From assembly GCF_023701745.1 (NCBI RefSeq), contig NZ_JAJOZB010000001.1, positions 7,673,001 to 7,737,000 on the forward strand: a stretch of DNA of 64,000 nt, read 5' to 3'. The notes beneath the pieces were generated by a model. The model worked only from the letters and a program-made list of their open reading frames with translations, did no database searches and was not told the origin of the DNA. Source of the stretch: Streptomyces sp. RKAG293. GTDB lineage: Bacteria; Actinomycetota; Actinomycetes; Streptomycetales; Streptomycetaceae. A program made the translations under genes and the position numbers. Positions 17,742 to 26,572 of this stretch are shown here, one piece after another; position 1 is the stretch's first letter, and each line of letters opens with the position of its first letter.

Positions 17742-19535
17742 ATGTCTGAACTCCCTTCATCCAGCGTGCGGTCCGATCATCGGGACAGCGGACGCCACGG
17801 CAGATCCCAGGCTCGCAGCCGCCGTTCCCCGGAACGCGTGGTCCCCGGACTGCGGTGGATAGCGGTGCTGCCCGCCCTGTTCATGGCCCTGCTCGGCGGA
17901 GGTGTCGCGGCCTGGCTGCTGGTCGTGGAACCGTCCAGGTCCCTGGCCGCGGTGGTGCTCGCCGGAGCCGTCGTTCTCGCCGTGGTGATCCTCGCGGTGG
18001 GATCGGCCGCGGCGCTCTCCGCCGACCGCGCGGTGGACCGGCGGGTGCAGGAGGTCCGCGCGGTCAACTCGCGCGGCTGGGAAGAGCTGCAGAACGTGCT
18101 CGCCCAGGTGCGGCGGGGCGAATCCCCGGTGTCCCACGGCCCGGCACCGGCGAACACGGCGGGCCGGGACCGCTTCACCGCGCTCACGGACGAACTGCGC
18201 CAGGCCCAGTACGCCGCGTGCGCCGCGCTGGTCCAGGCGGCGGCCCTGCCGGTCGCTCCGGCCAGCGCCGCTGACCAGCAGGTCGTGGTGTTCGTCAACC
18301 TGGCCCGGCGGCTGCAGTCGCTGGTCCACCGGGGCATCCAGCTGCTCGACGAACTGGAACACCAGGTCGAGGACCCGGACCTGCTGCGCGGACTCTTCCA
18401 GGTCGATCACCTCGCCACCCGTATCCGCCGGCACGCGGAGAACGTCGCCGTCCTCGGCGGCGCGGTGTCGCGCCGCCAGTGGAGCAAGCCGGTGCCGCTG
18501 ACGCAGGTCCTCAGGTCGGCCGTCGCCGAGGTGGAGCACTACGCCCGGGTCAAGCTGGTCCCGCCGATCGACGGCAACCTCGACGGCCGGGCCGTGGCCG
18601 ACGTGGTGCACCTGATCGCGGAGCTCATCGAGAACGCCACCACGTTCTCCCCTCCGGAGACGCAGGTACTGCTGCGGGCGCAGAAGGTCACGGCCGGTCT
18701 GGTCATCGAGGTGGAGGACCGCGGCCTGGGCCTGGACCTGGCCGCCCAGGAGGGCAACAACGCGCTCCTGGCCGACCCGGAGCGCATCGACCTGGACACG
18801 CTGCTCAAGGACGGCCGGATCGGGCTCTACGTCGTCGCCGTCCTGGCCCGCCGCCACGGCGTCACGGTCCAGCTGCGCAGCAACGTCTTCGGCGGGATCC
18901 AGGCCTTCGTGATCCTGCCGCACGCCCTGGTGGGAACGGAGCCCGCGCAGCAGGAGCCGCCGGCACGGGTCCAGGCACGGCCCGCGACGCCGGTGCAGCC
19001 GGCGCTCCCGCAGCGGCAACCCGCCGCCTCGGCACACACCGCGGGCATCGGGGCCAGGACCGGAGCGCACGCCGCCGTGCCGATCGACGCGGCGCCCGTG
19101 GACCACAGCCGCCCGCCGGTGTCCGCCCGCTCCATGGAGAGCCGCCGGCCGGTGCGTCCCCAGCAGCCGGCCGAGGTCCGGGCCGCCGTGCCGGAGCCCG
19201 CCCGGGCACCCGCGGCGTACCCCGCCTCCGGCGGATTCGCGGGAGACCCGGCCCGCCCCGCCTCGACCGTGGCCGCCTCAACCGCGTCCGCACCGACCGG
19301 TGCCGTCCCGGCCGGTCGTCCCCCGGCCACGGAAGGGCGGCCCTCGTTGCCGCAGCGCCGCGGCCAGTCCCACCTCGCACCCCAGTTGCGAAACGGCCCG
19401 GCGCCCCGCAGCCACGACGAGGGCGGCGAGCCCGACCCGAACCTGATGGCGGCATTCCGCATCGGGGTACGTGAGTCCGAGGCAGGCGCCGAGCAGCCCG
19501 ACCGGCTGCCGCGCCGACCGGACACCAACCCCTGA
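17742..19535 (+). CDS. cvnA: Conservon sensor histidine kinase-like protein CvnA
   Basis: 597 residues. Two membrane segments lie near the N-terminus (about residues 35-85, VLPALFMALLGGGVAAWLLVV and AAVVLAGAVVLAVVILAVGS) with almost no extracellular loop. A helical dimer region (about 150-250) follows, then an HATPase_c domain with N box IAELIENATTFSPP and G-box-like EDRGLGLD and GRIGLYVVAVLARRHG. The last 190 residues are a Pro/Ala-rich disordered tail. First gene of a cvnABCD module, in which this kinase-like protein works with a roadblock protein, a DUF742 protein and a small GTPase as a membrane switch. ATG 17742 has GAGGA seven bases upstream. Confidence 0.93.
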   Translation: MSELPSSSVRSDHRDSGRHGRSQARSRRSPERVVPGLRWIAVLPALFMALLGGGVAAWLLVVEPSRSLAAVVLAGAVVLAVVILAVGSAAALSADRAVDRRVQEVRAVNSRGWEELQNVLAQVRRGESPVSHGPAPANTAGRDRFTALTDELRQAQYAACAALVQAAALPVAPASAADQQVVVFVNLARRLQSLVHRGIQLLDELEHQVEDPDLLRGLFQVDHLATRIRRHAENVAVLGGAVSRRQWSKPVPLTQVLRSAVAEVEHYARVKLVPPIDGNLDGRAVADVVHLIAELIENATTFSPPETQVLLRAQKVTAGLVIEVEDRGLGLDLAAQEGNNALLADPERIDLDTLLKDGRIGLYVVAVLARRHGVTVQLRSNVFGGIQAFVILPHALVGTEPAQQEPPARVQARPATPVQPALPQRQPAASAHTAGIGARTGAHAAVPIDAAPVDHSRPPVSARSMESRRPVRPQQPAEVRAAVPEPARAPAAYPASGGFAGDPARPASTVAASTASAPTGAVPAGRPPATEGRPSLPQRRGQSHLAPQLRNGPAPRSHDEGGEPDPNLMAAFRIGVRESEAGAEQPDRLPRRPDTNP

Positions 19536-19571
19536 TCCTGCGTCACCTTCCCCGCTAGGAGTCCTTTCACC

Positions 19572-20000
19572 ATGGTGAGCGACGTCCCCCCCGGCCGCGA
19601 TCTCGCATGGCTGCTGACCGACCTGGTCAGCCGCGTCCCTCATACCCGCAGCGCAGTGCTGCTCTCCTCCGACGGGCTCAAGAAGGCCGTCCACGGCCTC
19701 GACGGCGACAGCGCGGACCATCTGGCCGCCGTCGCCTCCGGGTTGCGGTCGCTGGCCGGCAGCGCGGGAGCCCGCCTCGGCGGCGGACCGCACGTGCGCC
19801 AGGTGGTGGCCGAGCTGGAGGACGCCCTGCTGTTCGTGTCCGCGGCCGGCTCCGGCAGCGCCCTGGCCGTCATGGCCGGCCGGGACGCCGACCCCGGCGT
19901 CCTCGGCTACGAGATGAACCGGCTGATCCAGCAGGTCCGGCCGAACCTCGAGACGCCTGCCCGCGCCGCGTCGGCCGTTACGGGTGACGTTGTACGGTGA
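19572..20000 (+). CDS. cvnB: Conservon roadblock/LC7 protein CvnB
   Basis: 142 residues, a full roadblock/LC7 domain (AWLLTDLVSRVPHTRSAVLLSSDGLKKAVHG ... GNALAVMAG-like central strand). In conservons this protein acts as a GAP-like or scaffold partner of the CvnD GTPase. AGGAG lies about 10 bases before ATG 19572. The end overlaps the cvnC start (GTGA). Confidence 0.95.
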   Translation: MVSDVPPGRDLAWLLTDLVSRVPHTRSAVLLSSDGLKKAVHGLDGDSADHLAAVASGLRSLAGSAGARLGGGPHVRQVVAELEDALLFVSAAGSGSALAVMAGRDADPGVLGYEMNRLIQQVRPNLETPARAASAVTGDVVR

Positions 20001-20377
20001 CGGCGGCGGAAGAGCAGGACGAGCCCTGGATCGACGACGATGCCGGCCGCTTAGTTCGCCCCTACACCGTCAGCAACGGCCGCACCCGCCCGAGCGCGGC
20101 GCTGGACATGCTGTCCATGGTCCGCGCCACCGGAAGCGTCCCCTCGGCGCACCTGGAGCCCGACCACGCCCGGGCGCTGGATCTGAGCCGGAGCCCGGTC
20201 ACGGTCGCGGAAGTGGGGGCGCAGCTGCGGCTGCCCGTCGCCATCACCAAGATCGTGCTGTCCGACCTCATCGACTGGGGCGCCCTGACCGCGCGGCCTC
20301 CGCTGCCACCCGCCGATCTCACCGACCGAGCCGTTCTGGAGGAAGTGCTCGATGGCCTACGCCGACGACAGCAGTGA
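19997..20377 (+). CDS. cvnC: Conservon DUF742 protein CvnC
   Basis: 126 residues, DUF742: DDDAGRLVRPYTVSNGRTRPSAALDMLSMVRA followed by a winged-helix-like half (SPVTVAEVGAQLRLPVAITKIVLSDLIDWGAL). Starts with GTG overlapping the cvnB stop by four bases and overlaps the cvnD start by 26 bases. Leu18 is encoded by TTA (20051-20053), the rare bldA-dependent codon, so translation of the module may be tied to development. Confidence 0.93.
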   Translation: MTAAEEQDEPWIDDDAGRLVRPYTVSNGRTRPSAALDMLSMVRATGSVPSAHLEPDHARALDLSRSPVTVAEVGAQLRLPVAITKIVLSDLIDWGALTARPPLPPADLTDRAVLEEVLDGLRRRQQ

Positions 20378-20945
20378 CCTGTTTCCCACCGCGCTGAAGA
20401 TCCTGGTCGCGGGCGGCTTCGGCGTCGGCAAGACCACGTTCGTGGGCGCGGTCAGCGAGATCGAGCCGCTCAGCACCGAGGAGATCCTGACCTCGGCCAG
20501 TGTCGCCACCGACAGCCTCGCCGGGGTGGAGAACAAGACGACCACCACGGTCGCCATGGACTTCGGACGCATCACCCTGGACCCGGCGCACATCCTGTAC
20601 CTGTTCGGCACCCCCGGCCAGGACCGCTTCTGGTTCATGTGGGACGAGCTGTCCGACGGTGCGCTCGGCGCCGTCGTGCTGGCGGACACCCGGCGGCTCG
20701 CGGACTGCTTCGCGGCCGTCGACTTCTTCGAACGCCGCGGCATCCGCTTCCTCGTGGCCGTCAACGAGTTCGCCAGCGCCTACAGCTACGAACCCGACGA
20801 GGTCCGGGCCGCGCTCGACCTGAGCCCGCACGTGCCGGTCGTCATGTGCGACGCCCGCGAGAGCCGGTCGTCCACCGGGGTGCTCATCGACCTCATCAGC
20901 CACCTGCTGAACACCGCGTCATCCCGCCACCAGCCCGCCCACTAG
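20352..20945 (+). CDS. cvnD: Conservon small GTPase CvnD
   Basis: 197 residues. P-loop GGFGVGKTTFVGAVSEI, switch II region LFGTPGQDRFWFMWDEL, and a degenerate G4 motif (VAVNEFAS in place of NKxD), as is usual for CvnD/MglA-type GTPases. Starts inside cvnC with a GGAGGAAGT site. Acts with CvnA-C as a membrane-linked nucleotide switch. Confidence 0.95.
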   Translation: MAYADDSSDLFPTALKILVAGGFGVGKTTFVGAVSEIEPLSTEEILTSASVATDSLAGVENKTTTTVAMDFGRITLDPAHILYLFGTPGQDRFWFMWDELSDGALGAVVLADTRRLADCFAAVDFFERRGIRFLVAVNEFASAYSYEPDEVRAALDLSPHVPVVMCDARESRSSTGVLIDLISHLLNTASSRHQPAH

Positions 20946-20970
20946 ACATGCCCGACCAGGGAGGCCCGTC

Positions 20971-21531
20971 ATGATCTACGACCCCGCAGAGCGGCACCTG
21001 CTGATCCCCGAGGACACCGAGGCGGTGCAGCGCGACGAGCGGCTGCGCGCGATGGGCCTGACCGACCGCCCCGACGCACAGCTCGACGAGTTCGCCGCCC
21101 GCCTCGCGGCGACCACCGGCGCCTCGTACGCCATGGTCAACCTCTTCATGGACGGACGGCAGTACTTCGCCGGACTGCACACCCCCTCCGGGCCGCAGAC
21201 CGCCCCCGCCCCGGAAGCGGCCGCGGAACCGGGCCGGGAGATGACGTACGACCAGGGCTTCTGCCCGCACGTCGTCAACCGGCGCAAGTCGCTGGTGCTC
21301 GAGGACGTCTGCGACTACCCCCGGTTCGCCGGGAACCGGGTCGTGGACGAGCTGGGCATCCGCACCTACCTGGGCGCCCCGCTGATCGACCACACCGGCA
21401 CCACCCTCGGCACGATCTGCGTCGTCGACATCGAGCCCCGGCCCTGGGGCCAGACCGGTCTGGAGACGATCAAGGCCCTGGCGGCCGAGGCCGTGGAGCT
21501 CCTCCAGCAGCGCGAAGCGGGCCTCGCGTAG
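20971..21531 (+). CDS. GAF-domain protein linked to the conservon
   Basis: 186 residues, almost entirely one GAF domain (ATTGASYAMVNLFMDGRQYFAGLH ... YDQGFCPHVVNRRKSLVLEDVCDYPRFAGN ... YLGAPLIDHTGTTLGTICVVDIEPRPW). It follows cvnD by 25 bases with its own GGAGG site and is probably cotranscribed. Many conservons end with a cytochrome P450 instead; here a small-molecule or redox sensor occupies that place. Ligand unknown. Confidence 0.88.
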   Translation: MIYDPAERHLLIPEDTEAVQRDERLRAMGLTDRPDAQLDEFAARLAATTGASYAMVNLFMDGRQYFAGLHTPSGPQTAPAPEAAAEPGREMTYDQGFCPHVVNRRKSLVLEDVCDYPRFAGNRVVDELGIRTYLGAPLIDHTGTTLGTICVVDIEPRPWGQTGLETIKALAAEAVELLQQREAGLA

Positions 21532-21591
21532 CCGGACGGTGAGGGCGGTGAGGCAGGCGCGGGCGGTGAGGTCGGCGAGCGGTCGGCCCGG

Positions 21592-22821
21592 TCAGCCGGT
21601 CAGCTGCTCGTCGTACGCCATGGGGGACCGCACCAGGTCGGCGAACCGCTGCGACCACTGGCCCTTGCCCAGCCCCAGCGCCACTTCGCCCAGCCGCAGC
21701 AGCTGCACGTCGGAGGTGCCGGCCGGGGCGAAGATGTGGTGCGCGTCGCGTATGTACCGCTCCACCGGCCGGTCGGTGAACAGCCCGCTGGCGGCGTGCA
21801 CCTCCATCGCGGCGCGCGCCGAGTCCAGCGCGTACTCGACGTTGATCAGCTTGGCGTTCATCAGTTCCGCGTCGCAGGGCAGTCCCAGGTCCAGCAGATA
21901 CGCCGCGTGATAGGCCGCCAGCCGCGCCGTCATCATCCGCGACTGCATCTGGCCCAATTTCAGCTTGACCGGCCCCACATCGTGGAGCGGCTTTCCGTAG
22001 CGATGTCGCTCGGTGCAGAACGCGGCGGTCTCCTCCAGCAGCGCGCGGTGGATCCCGAGCGAGACCGCGGTCAGGTTGGGCCGTCCGTACAGCACGCTGG
22101 AGGAGTACGCCACCGCCAGTCCGTCGCCCTCGGAGCCGAGCAGACTCTCCGCGGGGACACGGCAGTTGTCGAAGGTCAGCTCGCCGAAGCTGAAGCCGTG
22201 CAGCCCCATCGCCTCCTGGTGCAGGCCCAGCGTGAGGCCCGGGTGGCCGGCCTCCACCAGGAACGCCGAGAGCCCGCCGGAGCCGCTGCCGGTGCGGGCG
22301 ACCACGCCGTGCAGATCGCCGACGTGGCTGTTGCCGACGAAGACCTTGCGGCCGTTGAGCACGTAGGAGTCCCCGTCGCGCTCCGCGCTCGCCGTCATCC
22401 CCAGGACGTGTCCGCCGGACCCGGGCTCGGTCACCGCGATGGTCGGCAGGCACTCCCCGGCGGCGATCGCGGGCAGCCAGCGCTTCTTCTGTTCCTCGCT
22501 GCCGAAGTGAACGATCTTCGCCACGCCGAGCTGGGAGGCCTGCACCATCGCTCCCATGGCGCCGTTGACCCGCGACAGCTCCTCGATGATGACGGTCTTC
22601 GCCAGGTGTCCCAGCCCCATCCCGCCGTACTGGGCCCCGATCGTGACCCCGATCCAGCCCTGTGCGGCGATGAGCCGGGACAGGCCGTGCTGGACGGCCC
22701 GGGAGGACTCCATCTGCGGTATCCGGGGTCGTACTTCCGTCTCGGCGAACATCCGGACTTCGTCTCGTAGGCGCTCGTGCAGCTCCGTGGTGAAGTAGCC
22801 GTGCAACTGAGCCTCCGTCAT
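21592..22821 (-). CDS. Acyl-CoA dehydrogenase-fold flavoprotein lacking the usual catalytic Glu
   Basis: 409 residues with the three ACAD domains: an N-terminal helical part, the middle barrel (PTIAVTEPGSGGHVLGM, FAD/substrate motif) and a C-terminal helical bundle (ERHRYGKPLHDVGPVKLKLGQM). The position that is EGT in medium-chain ACADs reads AGT (FAPAGTSDVQLL), so that catalytic base is missing. The base may be elsewhere, as in isovaleryl-type enzymes, or the protein may do other flavin chemistry. ATG 22821 is chosen at the family's usual N-terminus; an ATG at 22902 with GGGA upstream would add 27 residues. Confidence 0.8.
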   Translation of the reverse strand: MTEAQLHGYFTTELHERLRDEVRMFAETEVRPRIPQMESSRAVQHGLSRLIAAQGWIGVTIGAQYGGMGLGHLAKTVIIEELSRVNGAMGAMVQASQLGVAKIVHFGSEEQKKRWLPAIAAGECLPTIAVTEPGSGGHVLGMTASAERDGDSYVLNGRKVFVGNSHVGDLHGVVARTGSGSGGLSAFLVEAGHPGLTLGLHQEAMGLHGFSFGELTFDNCRVPAESLLGSEGDGLAVAYSSSVLYGRPNLTAVSLGIHRALLEETAAFCTERHRYGKPLHDVGPVKLKLGQMQSRMMTARLAAYHAAYLLDLGLPCDAELMNAKLINVEYALDSARAAMEVHAASGLFTDRPVERYIRDAHHIFAPAGTSDVQLLRLGEVALGLGKGQWSQRFADLVRSPMAYDEQLTG

Positions 22822-23072
22822 GTGTCGCCTGCCAGCCGCGGGTTCGGCGCACAGGTCATCTACATAGGCCCACGCTGCCCCTGAACAGGTCGACAGGTTC
22901 ATGGTGAATATCCCAGGCGCACCATTCAAGATCGTTTGTTGGATTGGCTGGATCTCGACCTCTTGCTGTCCGCCGGAAGATGTGCGTTCTCGCGCGATTT
23001 TGGTTGCCGTCAGTCGTCAACGATGAGTTCGTTTCGATCCGGCGATCGGCGATGGGCAATTTGGGCGAACGC

Positions 23073-25415
23073 TCACGAAACGCCGGTGGATCTGCTGGGT
23101 GCCGGGGTGATGCGGCCGAGGTCGGCGTCGAGGCCCTGCAGCCAGGCTCCCGTGTCGAAGAGCAGGGGGAGCGCGGCGGGCGGTGTGTCCGAACGGGCGT
23201 CGGCGAAGACGGTCCGCTCCGCCGGCTGCCGGGCCGGCGGAGCGGGCGGGCCGGCCGGGGCACCCGCTCCGATGTCGTCCAGCTCGTCGGCGAGCAGCAG
23301 ATAGCGGGCGGCGACGTCTTCGGCGAAGCCCGTGGTCCGTGTGCTCGCGACGGGCCCCAGGCGGGTACCGGGCGGGCCCCGGTGGTCCAGCAGCCGCTCC
23401 GCGCCGCGCACGGCGTGGTGACCGGCGATGATCGCGGCCTGCCAGTCCAGGTGATCCGCCCACGGGACGGCCGGCTCGTTCTGGGCCTGCGCGTAGGACG
23501 ACTCCATCAGGACCAGTGCGTGCCGGACCGGCTGATCGCGGCGTGCCCGACGGGCCGGTCCGTCCCGCTCACCGCTGAGGGCCGTGACGGTGGAGGTCAG
23601 GGTCTCGGCGACGGTCCGCAGCAGCGAACCGGTGTCACGGCGCAGTTCGTCCAGGCCCCCGCGGGGCCACGCGAACAGCCCGCAGAGCAGGCCGATCAGA
23701 CTGCCCGTGAAGACGTCGAGGAAGCGGGCCTCGGCCAGATGCCAGCCGGCCGGGGCGAGTTGGGCGAACACCGTGGAGACCGTCAGCGTGAACAGGGCCT
23801 GGGCCCAGCCGACGCCCAGGGTCGGCCCGAGACAGAAGGTGGCCAGCATGATCACCGGCAGTGCGACGGCATACACCCCGGAGTCCCGGCCGACAAGGAC
23901 GAGAAACCCCGCGGCCGCCATCGCGCCCAGCAGCGTGCCGGTGAGCGCCTGGCGGACGGTGGTACGGGTCTGCAGGGCGGTGGTGCGCGTCAGGGTCAGG
24001 GCGGCGAGCATCGCCCAGAAGCCGTGCGGAAGGGACATGACGCCGGCGACCGTCCGGGCGAGGGCCAGGCCCAGGCTCGTGCGCACGGCGTTCTGGAAGT
24101 AGACGGAGCGGCGTCCGAGGTGGCCGGCCAGCCGGTGCCACAACAGCGCCGGAAGGCTCATCCGCGCGTACCAGAAGGTGCTGTCGGGGAGCGCCCGTTC
24201 ACCGTCCGCGGCGGGCCGCTCCGGGTGGGCCGGCCGGCCGGCGGTCCGGTTCCGGTCCGGCGGCGCGGCCGCTCGCGACGCGACGTCGACCGCGCGCAGC
24301 GTGGTCAGGGCCGCCTCGGCCGCGTCGATCAGCTCCGCCTGACGTCGCAGCACCGCGGGCGAGGCCCCGTCGCCGCCCGCCTCGCAGTGGGCGGCCCGTT
24401 CGTGCCGGAAGGCCCGCAACGACTCCTTGAGCGCGGACGGGGACGGCGGGGCCACACCGCTGCGCAGCGCGAGGGCCGCCGCGGCGGCCTCCGCCCGCAC
24501 GTCCCCCAGCAGCTGCTGCCCGAGGGCGCCCGGGTGCAGGGTCGGCCCCGGCACGGTCGAGGTGCCCAGCGCGACCGGCTGTTCGCGCAGCACGGCCAGG
24601 TCCTGCAGCCGCGCCAGCAGTTCACGGGAGGCCGCGCCCGCGTGGGCCAGGCCGCGCTGCCGCGCGCTGGGACCGGCCGGGCGGTCCGCCTCCGGTATCC
24701 GGGCCGGACGCAGCGCCTCGGCGGCCGCCCGGGCCTGCCGGCGCGCCGCCCCGCTCAGCGTCCAGGGAGCCTGGGCCAGCTCACCGGCGCAGCGGCCGGC
24801 CGCGTCGGCGGCGGTCGCCAGCAGCTGCGGAAAGGACGGGCGGCCGGGGTCGGGCAGCAGGAAGTGTTCGGCCGTGACCAGCGCGGCGATGCCCAGGGTC
24901 GTACCGGCCAGGCGTTCGTCCAGGATCTGCGGTGCGAAGGGTGGGAAGCACGGCAGGATGTAGAGGAGTTGGAGCCCCGGTACCGCTCCGCCGAGTCGCG
25001 GTCCTGTCACCGCGGAGAAGGCGAGCGCGAAGCCGATGACCGCCATCCCGGCCACGGCCGCCCAGGTCCGGACGGCCAGCAGCGTGCCGGCCGTCACCAG
25101 CAGCCAGGCGAGCGGCAGGGTGGTCACGATGGTGGCGGCGCGCTGCCGGCCGGAGCCCGGAATCCGGGAGAGCCCGGCCATCGCGACGACGGAGAAGAGC
25201 GCGTAGGTCGCGGCCACGGGCTGGTGGAACCCGTACAGGCACGTGTAGAAACCCGCGCAGGCGGCGAGGGTGATCCGTACGGCACGGCGGATCGTGGTCG
25301 GCACCGGATCCCCGCTGGTGCGCCAGCCGGCGAGGGCCAGGCGCAGCGCCCGCGGACGCGAGACCCGGCCGGGAGCGGGAGGGGCCGGCCCGCCGTCCTC
25401 CGGTTCAGCGTCCAT
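23073..25415 (-). CDS. FUSC-family (aromatic acid exporter-like) membrane protein
   Basis: 780 residues with two clusters of about five to six membrane helices (about residues 40-170, e.g. WAAVAGMAVIGFALAFSAVTGP, and about 470-600, e.g. FWAMLAALTLTRTTALQTRTTVRQALTGTLLGAMAAAG). They flank long soluble helical stretches, the layout of FUSC/YccS/AaeB proteins. The second cluster has the family pattern RTTVRQALTGTLLGA. Such proteins are proposed efflux pumps for aromatic acids and similar compounds. ATG 25415 has GAGG just upstream. The methyltransferase gene upstream on the same strand leaves a 103-base gap. Confidence 0.85.
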   Translation of the reverse strand: MDAEPEDGGPAPPAPGRVSRPRALRLALAGWRTSGDPVPTTIRRAVRITLAACAGFYTCLYGFHQPVAATYALFSVVAMAGLSRIPGSGRQRAATIVTTLPLAWLLVTAGTLLAVRTWAAVAGMAVIGFALAFSAVTGPRLGGAVPGLQLLYILPCFPPFAPQILDERLAGTTLGIAALVTAEHFLLPDPGRPSFPQLLATAADAAGRCAGELAQAPWTLSGAARRQARAAAEALRPARIPEADRPAGPSARQRGLAHAGAASRELLARLQDLAVLREQPVALGTSTVPGPTLHPGALGQQLLGDVRAEAAAAALALRSGVAPPSPSALKESLRAFRHERAAHCEAGGDGASPAVLRRQAELIDAAEAALTTLRAVDVASRAAAPPDRNRTAGRPAHPERPAADGERALPDSTFWYARMSLPALLWHRLAGHLGRRSVYFQNAVRTSLGLALARTVAGVMSLPHGFWAMLAALTLTRTTALQTRTTVRQALTGTLLGAMAAAGFLVLVGRDSGVYAVALPVIMLATFCLGPTLGVGWAQALFTLTVSTVFAQLAPAGWHLAEARFLDVFTGSLIGLLCGLFAWPRGGLDELRRDTGSLLRTVAETLTSTVTALSGERDGPARRARRDQPVRHALVLMESSYAQAQNEPAVPWADHLDWQAAIIAGHHAVRGAERLLDHRGPPGTRLGPVASTRTTGFAEDVAARYLLLADELDDIGAGAPAGPPAPPARQPAERTVFADARSDTPPAALPLLFDTGAWLQGLDADLGRITPAPSRSTGVS

Positions 25416-25518
25416 GGAGCCTCGTCCGTCGGTCCGCGTGCTCCTCTCCAGCATCGCATCGGCCCGGGAGCGTCGCATTCGCTGGACCGCCGCCGTCCCT
25501 GAACCCCACGCGGCGGCG

Positions 25519-26376
25519 TCAGGCCGGGCGGCGGCCCCAGGCGGTGATCATGCCGGGGGAGAGGTCGGCCAGCTCCGGGGACGCCAGATACGCCAGCGCC
25601 TCGTCCACCGTCGACGCGTCCACCAGCCCGCTGGATTCCAGGCCGGGACGCATCCGTTCCCAGGTGGACCGCCAGAAGGCGGTCACCGGTGCGTCCGGGG
25701 TCAGCGGCGGCACGTAGATCTCCGCTCCGACGTCGGACAGTCCATGGGACCGCAGCAGCTCCGGATAGCCGGTGACCCAGCTGATGTCGGTGCCGATCGT
25801 GTCGCTCAGCGCGTGCCACATGGCGGCCATCGTGCGGCGGTACGCCACGTGCGCGGAACGGGCCGTGGTCAGATCGACGGCGTCGCTGACGACGAGCCAG
25901 CCTCCGGGGGCCACCCAGTCGGCGAGCCGCGCCAGTACCGCATCGTGCCGGGGCAGGTGCATGAGGACGAACCGGCAGTGCACGAGGTCGAACCGGCCCG
26001 GTGCCAGGTTCGGATCGGCCAGTTCCGGGTCGGCGAGGTCGGCGATGACCGTGTGGACGCGGCCTCCCGGCTGCACCGCCAGAAATCGGGTGTCGCGATC
26101 GACGGCGACCACACTCTCGACGCCCGCCGTCCCGGCCAGCCAGCGGGTGATGGTCCCCGTTCCGGCGCCCGCGTCCAGGCAGGCCCACCCGGGCCCGGCC
26201 CCGAGGGCTTCCAGCCGCCGGAACGTCACGTCGTCGTAGGCCAGCGCGCCGTAGTCGATCCGGGTCGCCTCGCCGTGCACCTCGGGCGGGAAGAGGTCCC
26301 TGCCGTAGCTGCCGGTGGCGGGCGGGCCGGCCGGGCGGCCGTTGCCGCCCGCGGAGGGGGACGGGGAGTGCGACAT
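25519..26376 (-). CDS. SAM-dependent methyltransferase (class I)
   Basis: 285 residues. The Rossmann fold SAM site is LDAGAGTGTITRWLA with an acidic residue after strand 2 (VVAVDRD); then FDLVHCRFVLMHLPRHDAVLARLADWVAPGGWLVVSD, as in class I enzymes acting on small molecules. The substrate cannot be predicted. GAGGATCCG precedes ATG 26376. Divergent from the PadR gene, whose operator lies about 165 bases away, so it could belong to the same regulon. Confidence 0.88.
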   Translation of the reverse strand: MSHSPSPSAGGNGRPAGPPATGSYGRDLFPPEVHGEATRIDYGALAYDDVTFRRLEALGAGPGWACLDAGAGTGTITRWLAGTAGVESVVAVDRDTRFLAVQPGGRVHTVIADLADPELADPNLAPGRFDLVHCRFVLMHLPRHDAVLARLADWVAPGGWLVVSDAVDLTTARSAHVAYRRTMAAMWHALSDTIGTDISWVTGYPELLRSHGLSDVGAEIYVPPLTPDAPVTAFWRSTWERMRPGLESSGLVDASTVDEALAYLASPELADLSPGMITAWGRRPA

Positions 26377-26540
26377 CGGATCCTCGTTAGATCGCGTGCG
26401 GCAGGCCCGGGGTGCGGCCCACGACGTGGACGGTCTCCTGGCTCACATCATCCCGCGCGGCACCGGCCCCGGCGAGCGCAGCGCCGACGTGCCGGGGGCC
26501 GGCGCGTGATCCGTGTCTCAACCCGGCCGGGCCTCATTGC

Positions 26541-26560
26541 CTATGCAACTCGTTGCATAG
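26541..26560. promoter_or_regulatory. PadR operator, perfect 9-bp inverted repeat within its promoter
   Basis: CTATGCAACTCGTTGCATAG is a 20-base palindrome with two central bases unpaired. It lies between TTGCCT (26537-26542, -35) and CAGGAT (26561-26566, -10), filling the spacer. ATGCAAC/GTTGCAT arms fit the ATGT/ACAT-like sites of PadR proteins, so autorepression is likely. Confidence 0.75.
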
Positions 26561-26572
26561 CAGGATGACGGC

